A DNA stretch of 37,434 nt, from positions 1-37,434 of the forward strand of contig JADGRE010000029.1 in the NCBI GenBank assembly GCA_017881185.1. Direction: 5' to 3'. The notes under the pieces were generated by a model. The model worked only from the letters and a program-made list of their open reading frames with translations, had not been told where the DNA came from and did no database searches. Shown in pieces: positions 8,047 through 14,403 of this stretch. The position numbers and the translations under genes are program-made. How positions within the stretch are numbered: the stretch's first letter is position 1; each line of letters starts with the position of its first letter. This DNA is from Pseudomonadota bacterium (GTDB lineage Bacteria; Myxococcota_A; Polyangia; Polyangiales; JAFGIB01).

Positions 8047-8793
8047 ATGAGCAAACCCGAGCCCAAGAGCGAAGCCGAGAACCGCGCTTACTACGACGAC
8101 TTCAGCGACTGGTACGAGCGCGAGCGCGGGCGCGGCTACCATCGCATGCTGGATGATCTCGAGATGCGCATCTGTGCGCCGCTCGTGACCGGACGGCGTG
8201 TGCTCGAAGCCGGTTGCGGAACCGGGCTCATTCTCGGTCGCTTGGCCCAGCACGCCGACAGCGCGTGGGGTGTAGACCTTTCACCAGGCATGGTCCGACT
8301 GGCCAAGCAACGCGGCCTCAACGTGGTGCTCGGCTCGGTCACCGACTTGCCGTTTGCGGACGCGAGCTTCGATCTGGTGTGCAGCTTCAAGGTGTTGGCG
8401 CATGTTCCCGATATCGGCCGCGCGATTTCCGAGCTCGCGCGCGTGACGCGACCGGGCGGACAGCTGGTGCTCGAGTTCTACAATCCGTGGAGCTTGCGCT
8501 ATCTTGCCAAGCGCATCGCGGGTCCGGGTGCGATCAGCGATGGTCGCACCGAAGCCGACGTGTACACGCGCTGGGATGCGCCGTACGTGCTGCCGCGCTT
8601 GTTGCCGCCGGGCGTCGAGCTCGAAGAGTTGCGTGGTGTGCGCGTCTTCACACCTGGCGCGTTCGTGCACAAGCTTCCCTTGCTGTCGCGCGCGTTTTCG
8701 TTCGCCGAGCAGTTGGCGCTGGACTCGCCGCTGCGTTACTTCGGCGGTTTCCTCGTTGCGATCCTGCGCAAGCAGCGCAGCGATGCAGGTTGA
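8047..8793 (+). CDS. SAM-dependent class I methyltransferase
   Basis: 248 residues. Rossmann-fold methyltransferase motif I is VLEAGCGTGLILG (about 53-65). Motif II follows in WGVDLSPGMVRLAK, then an acidic loop VTDLPFADASFDLVCSFKVLAHV and the post-motif ELARVTRPGGQLVLEFYNP. These are features of the Methyltransf_11 group. The substrate is unknown; the C-terminal third (PRLLPPGVELEELRGVRVF, then a hydrophobic helix) is typical of lipid, quinone or sugar methyltransferases. It lies 73 bp after a glycosyltransferase and in the same direction, so its acceptor may be the same glycan or lipid (inference). Confidence 0.88.
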   Translation: MSKPEPKSEAENRAYYDDFSDWYERERGRGYHRMLDDLEMRICAPLVTGRRVLEAGCGTGLILGRLAQHADSAWGVDLSPGMVRLAKQRGLNVVLGSVTDLPFADASFDLVCSFKVLAHVPDIGRAISELARVTRPGGQLVLEFYNPWSLRYLAKRIAGPGAISDGRTEADVYTRWDAPYVLPRLLPPGVELEELRGVRVFTPGAFVHKLPLLSRAFSFAEQLALDSPLRYFGGFLVAILRKQRSDAG

Positions 8794-8835
8794 CTTGCTT
8801 CGTCCGACGGTGCGAGATATAGGACGCAGACGATC

Positions 8836-9858
8836 ATGCCAGCCACGATCGACACGCGTCTGAATCGTTTGCGCGAACGTGCGGAGCGCGCGCTGGCGAG
8901 CGGCCGCCGCGGTGGCGACGTGATGACTGTGCTCGAAACGATGACGCGTGAAGCGCCGGACGGCAGCATGCACGCGCTGTTCGCGCATCGACACCTCGCA
9001 GAGATGCAGCTCGAAGGCTCGCCATGGCGCGCAGCGTTGCATCTGCGGCGCGTGATCGACGCGGGTGCTGCAGACGACGGCGCGCACGCTCTGATGGGTT
9101 TGTGTCAGGCGTTGCTCGGCAACTACCGCGCAGCCGTGTCCGCGTATCGCTGCGCGGTGCAGCAGGCGCAGCGCAATCCTTGGTACCACCACAACCTCGG
9201 CCACCTGCTCGACGTCGGCCTGGGCGACGCCAAGACCGCGCTCGAACATCTGCGCGTCGCGCACCGGGCGCAGCCCGAGGAAGACGAGATCACCGCGTCG
9301 CTCGCGCACTGTCTGGCGCGGCTGGGGCAGCTCGAAGAAGCACGTGCGCTCGCGCAGCGTGCGGTCGAGCGTTCGCCTCGCAATCGCGAGCATCGCGCGT
9401 TGCTCGAGTGGGTGGAAGAAGGCGCTCCCGAGGGTAAGCCCGCGCCGCGCAGCGCACCCCGGCGGCAGGGCGCGCAGGCTGGCTCGCAAGCCGCACAAAG
9501 CGCAGCAGCGGGCACGGCGGCCAGCGCCGCGCCCATTGCGCCCGAGCAAGTTTTGCGGCTCTTGCAAGACCAGATGCCGCGCGCTGGCTTCACGCCGGAT
9601 CACGTCGACAGCGCGGCAGCGCTCTGGGCAGATTTCTGTGGTGGTCGGAGCGTGCGCGTCAGCAAGCCCGCGGTCTACGCGGCGGCGGTCGAGTACGCGA
9701 TTGCCAAGCTCGATCCCAAGCGCGACCGCGCCGTGACCGTCACACAGGCCGACGTCGCCCGCCGCTACGGTGTCGCGACGCGTTCCATCTCGAGCCGCTA
9801 CGACGAGATCCGCTCGGTGCTCGCGCTGGTGCCGGGCGATCCGCGCTACGTGCGCTGA
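8836..9858 (+). CDS. TPR protein with C-terminal helix-turn-helix/cyclin-like domain
   Basis: 340 residues. Residues about 1-200 form TPR-like helical pairs (WRAALHLRRVIDAGAADDGAHALMGLCQALLGNYRAAVSAYRCAVQQAQRNPWYHHNLGHLLDVGLGDAKTALEHLRVA). Residues about 200-235 are an Ala/Gln-rich linker. The last 100 residues start with a helical block (PEQVLRLLQDQMPRAGFTPDHVDSAAALWADFC) and end with KPAVYAAAVEYAIAKLD, VTVTQADVARRYGVATRSISSRYDEIRSVLAL. That last part resembles DUF6398 and the second helical repeat of TFIIB-like cyclin folds, including a helix-turn-helix-like VARRYGVATRSISSRY. A possible TTGACT lies 46 bases before the ATG, with no well-spaced -10. The role is unknown; DNA binding is only suggested. 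Confidence 0.75.
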   Translation: MPATIDTRLNRLRERAERALASGRRGGDVMTVLETMTREAPDGSMHALFAHRHLAEMQLEGSPWRAALHLRRVIDAGAADDGAHALMGLCQALLGNYRAAVSAYRCAVQQAQRNPWYHHNLGHLLDVGLGDAKTALEHLRVAHRAQPEEDEITASLAHCLARLGQLEEARALAQRAVERSPRNREHRALLEWVEEGAPEGKPAPRSAPRRQGAQAGSQAAQSAAAGTAASAAPIAPEQVLRLLQDQMPRAGFTPDHVDSAAALWADFCGGRSVRVSKPAVYAAAVEYAIAKLDPKRDRAVTVTQADVARRYGVATRSISSRYDEIRSVLALVPGDPRYVR

Positions 9859-9919
9859 GCTGCGTCACTGAGCTGCAGCTGGGTCCCGCATCCCGCCGCG
9901 CCGCGCCGCGAGCTGGCGA

Positions 9920-9940
9920 GCTGGCCAGTTTTTGGCCAGC
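9920..9940. repeat. Inverted repeat between two plus-strand genes
   Basis: An 8-bp perfect stem, GCTGGCCA and TGGCCAGC, with a GTTTT loop, in the 109-bp gap before the DUF4388-like gene. There is no U-tract after the stem, so it is a poor intrinsic terminator. An operator or a processing hairpin is possible. Confidence 0.4.
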
Positions 9941-9967
9941 CGTGGTGGGCTCAGGTAAGCATGCAGG

Positions 9968-10945
9968 ATGCACCGCTCGTCTGCTGCTGTGTCGTTCGCG
10001 CGCGCGTTGCTCGCGCTGTCGCGCGCGCGCAAGACGGGGGTGTTGACCGCGCGCACCACGCTGGACGCAGTGCGCGTCGCCATCGTCGACGGTGTGGTGC
10101 GTGCGGCGCGTGCCGAGCGCGAGTCCGAGTTGCTCGGTGACGTCTTGCTTCGCGAGGGAGACCTCGACGTCGAGGCACATCTGCGAGCCCTCTGCGTAGG
10201 TGCCGCCGAGCATCCGGTGGGTCAGTGGCTGGTGCGCGCCGGTGCCGCGACGCGACCCGCCGTGGAACATGCGCTGCGCGATCAGCTACGCGCTCGCCTC
10301 TTGCGCGTGTTCGAGTGGCCGGCCATCGAGTACACGCTGGTCAGCGGTAGCGCCGACGTCGGCGTGCCCTGGGTGAGCGAGCCCATCGCAACGTGCGACA
10401 TCGTGTTGTCGGCGCTGCGCACCCGCGTCGGTGAGCAGGACGTGCAAGCATTCTTGGTGGCTCATGCCAGCAGCGCACTGACGCTCAGTTCGTTGGGTGC
10501 TTGGTTGTTGCGCGACGCCGCGCTCTGGCCAGACGAAGCCGCGCTTGTGTGGGCGCTCGCCACAGACGAGGGCGTGCTACTGGCCACGCTGCGCCAGAAC
10601 GGCTGTGCTTCCGTGCGGTCGCTGCGCACACTCACGGCGCTGTACCTGCTCGGCGCGGTCGTGCCGCGCGTGCATGCGGGCGCGAGCTATCCGGTGCTGC
10701 TGCGCAAGCAGCGGCAGATTCGCCGCCGCGCGAGCCCCGCCGAGTTACTCGACTTGCACGCCGACGCTCGCACGGGCGAGGCGCGCCGCGCGTTGCGTCG
10801 TCTCGCACAGAGCGTGCATCCGGATGCGCTCGGGCCGCAGGTTCCGCTCGCGCTCCGCCAGGCGTCGACTGAGGTCATGACGGGTCTCGCGCGTGCGGAG
10901 CGAGAGCTGCGTGTGGCTACGGGCGTCGGCCGTCGCGTGCGCTGA
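9968..10945 (+). CDS. DUF4388-like (PATAN) protein with degenerate J-domain
   Basis: 325 residues. The N-terminal 110 residues have the pattern of DUF4388/PATAN domains: FARALLALSRARKTGVLTA, VRVAIVDGVVRAAR, ELLGDVLLREGDLD, PVGQWLVRAGAATRPAVEHALRDQLRARLLRVFEW. These domains occur on two-component and gliding-associated regulators in Myxococcota. Residues about 265-318 resemble a J-domain: helix II (EARRALRRLAQSV), the HPD triad H284-P285-D286 and helix III (RQASTEVMTGLARAEREL). The HPD triad is what stimulates DnaK-type ATPases. The combination suggests a scaffold that recruits Hsp70, but no partner is encoded nearby. The ATG at 9968 lacks a clear ribosome-binding site. Confidence 0.75.
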   Translation: MHRSSAAVSFARALLALSRARKTGVLTARTTLDAVRVAIVDGVVRAARAERESELLGDVLLREGDLDVEAHLRALCVGAAEHPVGQWLVRAGAATRPAVEHALRDQLRARLLRVFEWPAIEYTLVSGSADVGVPWVSEPIATCDIVLSALRTRVGEQDVQAFLVAHASSALTLSSLGAWLLRDAALWPDEAALVWALATDEGVLLATLRQNGCASVRSLRTLTALYLLGAVVPRVHAGASYPVLLRKQRQIRRRASPAELLDLHADARTGEARRALRRLAQSVHPDALGPQVPLALRQASTEVMTGLARAERELRVATGVGRRVR

Positions 10946-10957
10946 GCGCGTCGATCT

Positions 10958-13465
10958 TCACTGCTGTGCCGGCAGCCACCAGCTGTCTTCGGGCGCCGGT
11001 GCTTGCGGTGCTTGCGGTGCAGCAGGTGCTGCCGTGCCAGCGGTGCCAGCGGTCGGCTGCGGCGCGGGTGCAGCGGCAGCGGCGTGATCGGCTGCGCGGA
11101 CGGCTGTTTGCGCTTGCGTCGCGGTGGGCGTGCTCGCAGCCGTGGGCTTGCCCGGCTCAACCGAGACGAACAGCGGGTTCTGGTTCTGCCACCATGGATG
11201 CAAGGGCACCCATGGCGCGGCGTTGGCCTGCGCGCGTTGCTGCGACAGTGACCAGAAATCACGGCTCAGCACGCTCGGCCCTGCGCTTGCGGTTGCGTCC
11301 GGCGCGCCAGCGTGCAAGCTCACGACGTAGCTGGCGAGCGTGCGTCTGGCGCGAAAGCGCCCGAAGTTGTAGCTGCTCACCTTGGTACCAAGACACGCTC
11401 GCAGCGCTGGCGTATCGGGTGTCACCCGCACCGAGCTGGCGCTGCCGTCGTTGTTCGCCACGAACGCGATGCGCACTGCTGTGAGCTTGGGCGTGCGTTG
11501 CAGCTCGGCGAGCACGCATTCGCGCAGCTCTTGCGCGTGTTCGCGCATCACGTGGTCCACGGCCGCGGTCGTCAGCGTCCGCGCAACGGAGGGCTCTGCG
11601 CGGGGCGCTGCAGGTGGCGTGTCCCACGCGGGGACCGCGGCCGTCGTGGCGCTGCTCGACTGCGCGCTCGGCAGCAGCGCCGCCAACTGTTCGCGCAGCG
11701 GTTGGCTGGTGCGCGCGTCCTGCGCGAGTCGCTCCACGAAGGCCGTTTGTTCTGGGTCCCCACGCCGCAGCAGCGCGCGTGCTGCGCGCGTCAGCACTTG
11801 TGGCGTTGCGGCCAGCGCGCTGTCGGCATGGTAGAGCCGCAGCAGCTCCGACAGTGGGCTCACGACCTCGGTGCCGCCCAGCTCGTCGAGTGCATCGACC
11901 AACGGTTCCAGCTCGGCTTCTGGGGTCGCCGGATCGAAGAGATGATCGACCAAGCGCGGCACGGCGCGGGTCTGTCGCTGCGCGATCAACGCCGGGATGA
12001 TCGCGTGCAACGGTGGCGAGCGGGTGTCGTCGAGGAAGTCGTAGTGCGCCAGCAGCGCGTCCACCAGGTATTCGGTGCCGACGCTGCGCTTGGGCAACTG
12101 GCTCGCGAGGTGCGCGCGCAGCGGCGCTGGCATGCCGTCGTGCCCGTAGATGGCGAGCAGATCGGCAGTGGCGGCCGGATCGGCAAGCGAGATCAGTGCG
12201 TCGATGGCGAGCTGTCGCGCAGGCAGAAGGCGCGTGTCCGGGTCGAGCGCGATGGCCGAAAGCGCGTTGCGCAGCGGCTCGATGGCTGCGGGCGCTGCAG
12301 CTGTCGGCGGCAGCGGTCCGATCACGTCGAGATCCGCGCTGCTGATGGCGGCGCCGAACGAGCCCAGGTCGCTGCGTGCCCCGGTCTGCGCGTCCAGCGC
12401 GACCAGCTTGCCGTCCCCGGTCACCAGCACGAGGCCGGCGCTGCTGGCGTGCCCGGCGACCACGTCGTGATCGAGCAGCGCGGCCCACGCGAACGCGCCA
12501 TCCGCGCGGTGCGCGAAGAGATCACGGTAGAAGACAGAATAGTATCGATCACCGAGGAGCGCGGCGCCGCCGGCATCGGGCGCGAGCGGTGCGAGCAAGG
12601 CGATGCGCCCGTGTGCCGAGCGGCCCGCAGGGATCGCGTCGTAGCCCGACGGGCGCAGCTGGGTCTGTCCGGGCAGCTCCGTGTCGGGCACGCGCGCTGC
12701 CGCTCTGCTCGATCCAAGCGCGTCCTTCGCGCGTGCGGGCGTCGTGCCGAACAAGAGTCCGCCGCCGTCAGCAGCAGCGAGCCATTCCAGCTGCACACCC
12801 GAAACCGAGGCGCAGCCCAGATCGGCCCCGGAGCGCGCGTCGAACGTGAGTAGCTCGTGGCCCTCGGCGATGACCCAGCAGTGCTCCGCGGAGCAGGTTG
12901 GGCGCGAAATGGCTTCATGAAACTCACGCTGCCAGCGCTGCGCGCCCGTGCTCGCGTCCACCGCGCTCACGCTCGAGGCGCGCTGCCGAGGGTCCAACGC
13001 CGGCGTGGTCGTGGTGTACACGACGACGGCCCCCGTCTGGCTTGCGCCGAGCCACTGTGCACGCTGCAGCGGCAGCGCCCAGCGTTGCGATCCGTCCCGC
13101 AAATCGAACGCCGCAACTTGTCCCGCGAGCGTGGTGACGACCACATCCTGCAGCAGCTGGGGTCGCGCGCTCGGCGTGACCGGCGCCCGCCAGCGCAACG
13201 CGCGCGCCGACAGATCGTAGAGCAGCAAGCCGGGCGCTGCGCCGTCTGCGACGCCGGCGGCGAGCGCGTGGCTGGCCAACTGTGCGCCGGCGCCGCCGTC
13301 TGGCGCGTGAGCCATCATGGCATCCGCCGCCGTCAGCTGCGTGCAGGCTCGCGAAGCGGCGCCCACGGGTACGCTTGCCGCACGTTTGGGCGTGGCGGCG
13401 CATCCCGTCGCCGCGCAGCCGGCAAAGAGCACGGCCAGCAGCCAGCGCTGTGCTGGTGCGCTCAT
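10958..13465 (-). CDS. Probable lipoprotein with PQQ-like beta-propeller, HEAT repeats and AgmX-like C-terminus
   Basis: 835 residues. The N-terminus LLAVLFAGC (Cys17) is a likely lipidation site, though the lipobox is imperfect. Residues about 60-370 have propeller blades of the PQQ/quinoprotein-like type (GLLLYDLSARALRWRAPV, GQVAAFDLRDGSQRWALPL, SSVSAVDASTGAQRWQREF, GKLVALDAQTGARSDLGS). Residues about 390-580 are HEAT-like helical repeats (LPARQLAIDALISLADPAATADLLAIY). Residues about 620-720 resemble the AgmX/TonB C-terminal fold (MREHAQELRECVLAELQR, VRIAFVANNDGSASSVRVTPD, LRACLGTKVSSYNFGRF). The tail is Pro/Ala/Gln-rich. It overlaps the upstream HEAT gene by ATGA, so the two are co-translated. 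An envelope scaffold role is inferred. Confidence 0.78.
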   Translation of the reverse strand: MSAPAQRWLLAVLFAGCAATGCAATPKRAASVPVGAASRACTQLTAADAMMAHAPDGGAGAQLASHALAAGVADGAAPGLLLYDLSARALRWRAPVTPSARPQLLQDVVVTTLAGQVAAFDLRDGSQRWALPLQRAQWLGASQTGAVVVYTTTTPALDPRQRASSVSAVDASTGAQRWQREFHEAISRPTCSAEHCWVIAEGHELLTFDARSGADLGCASVSGVQLEWLAAADGGGLLFGTTPARAKDALGSSRAAARVPDTELPGQTQLRPSGYDAIPAGRSAHGRIALLAPLAPDAGGAALLGDRYYSVFYRDLFAHRADGAFAWAALLDHDVVAGHASSAGLVLVTGDGKLVALDAQTGARSDLGSFGAAISSADLDVIGPLPPTAAAPAAIEPLRNALSAIALDPDTRLLPARQLAIDALISLADPAATADLLAIYGHDGMPAPLRAHLASQLPKRSVGTEYLVDALLAHYDFLDDTRSPPLHAIIPALIAQRQTRAVPRLVDHLFDPATPEAELEPLVDALDELGGTEVVSPLSELLRLYHADSALAATPQVLTRAARALLRRGDPEQTAFVERLAQDARTSQPLREQLAALLPSAQSSSATTAAVPAWDTPPAAPRAEPSVARTLTTAAVDHVMREHAQELRECVLAELQRTPKLTAVRIAFVANNDGSASSVRVTPDTPALRACLGTKVSSYNFGRFRARRTLASYVVSLHAGAPDATASAGPSVLSRDFWSLSQQRAQANAAPWVPLHPWWQNQNPLFVSVEPGKPTAASTPTATQAQTAVRAADHAAAAAPAPQPTAGTAGTAAPAAPQAPQAPAPEDSWWLPAQQ

Positions 13466-14364
13466 CGAGCCGGTTCCTTGCGAGGGCTCGCGACCGGCGT
13501 TCGCAAGCGCTCCACGCTGCCACGCAGCGCCCGCGTCAGCGCCTCGTCGCCCGCGATGCTGGGCTTGGTCAGTAGGCCCTGCAGGAACGCGCGCACATGC
13601 TCGCCCGTGACGTCCTCCAGGGTCGCGACGATCTGCAGCTTCGTGTTGCGGTCGAGATCGGTGCGCTCCAGGTAGCGCTGATAGCCGGTCAACATCACCT
13701 CGAGCGGCTGGTTGCCGAGCTGCGCAGTGAACGCGCGCACGCTGGCCGCGTCGCCGAGCTTGCCGATGGCCGCGGCGGTCTCGGGCTCGGAGCGCGCGAG
13801 CGCACGCAGCAGTGCAGGCACGGCGCTCGGGTCGCCGCGCTCCGCCAGCGCGCGCGCCGTCTGCGCACGCACGCTCGGGTCGTGGTCGCGCAAGCCTTGT
13901 TCGACCAGGCTGAGCGCTGCAGGCTCATGCAAGCGCGAGAGCGCGAGGTAGGCGTGTGCGCGCGCCTGGGGCCGCCGATGCCGAGTGAAGCGTTGCAGCG
14001 CTTGCAGCGACTCGCGTGCGCCGAGCTCGCCGAGCGCGTCGATCATCCGGTCGGCGACGACGTCCTCTTGTCCGGCCTGCAGCGCCTGCGCCACGCAAGC
14101 GCTGGCCGCCGCGCTCTGGCTCTGTGCCAGCTGCTGCACCAAAGCCAACGCTGCGTCGCGCGCCGGGTTGCGTGCGAGCTGCTGGCAGAGCGTCGTCACG
14201 CCCGCGCTCGCGGCACCCGGTGCACGGGGCTGCTCTTGCCCGTGACTGCGCGCGTGCGCTTGTGCATGCACGGACCCACTGCAGGCCAGTGCGATCAGAG
14301 CGCCGGCTGCACGCCAGGATCGTGAGGCTCGCAGTCGCCACAGGCGCTCGGGGTTCGCGGTCAC
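13462..14364 (-). CDS. Exported HEAT-repeat protein
   Basis: About 300 residues from the GTG at 14364, chosen because it sets up an N-terminus with basic residues followed by a hydrophobic core (AAGALIALACSGSVHAQA). It is probably a signal peptide cut after VHA; a lipidated Cys28 is an alternative. An in-frame start further upstream would overlap the divergent gene. Residues about 55-285 are HEAT-like repeats (DRMIDALGELGARESLQALQRF, RAHAYLALSRLHEPAALSLVEQGL, VRAQTARALAERGDPSAVPALLRAL, ETAAAIGKLGDAASVRAFTAQL). Its stop overlaps the next gene's ATG (ATGA), and that gene also carries HEAT repeats. A paired scaffold in the envelope is likely (inference). Confidence 0.75.
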   Translation of the reverse strand: MTANPERLWRLRASRSWRAAGALIALACSGSVHAQAHARSHGQEQPRAPGAASAGVTTLCQQLARNPARDAALALVQQLAQSQSAAASACVAQALQAGQEDVVADRMIDALGELGARESLQALQRFTRHRRPQARAHAYLALSRLHEPAALSLVEQGLRDHDPSVRAQTARALAERGDPSAVPALLRALARSEPETAAAIGKLGDAASVRAFTAQLGNQPLEVMLTGYQRYLERTDLDRNTKLQIVATLEDVTGEHVRAFLQGLLTKPSIAGDEALTRALRGSVERLRTPVASPRKEPAR

Positions 14365-14403
14365 GGCGTCACTCTGCCATTTCTCTGCGTTCTCGCCCAA
14401 GCC

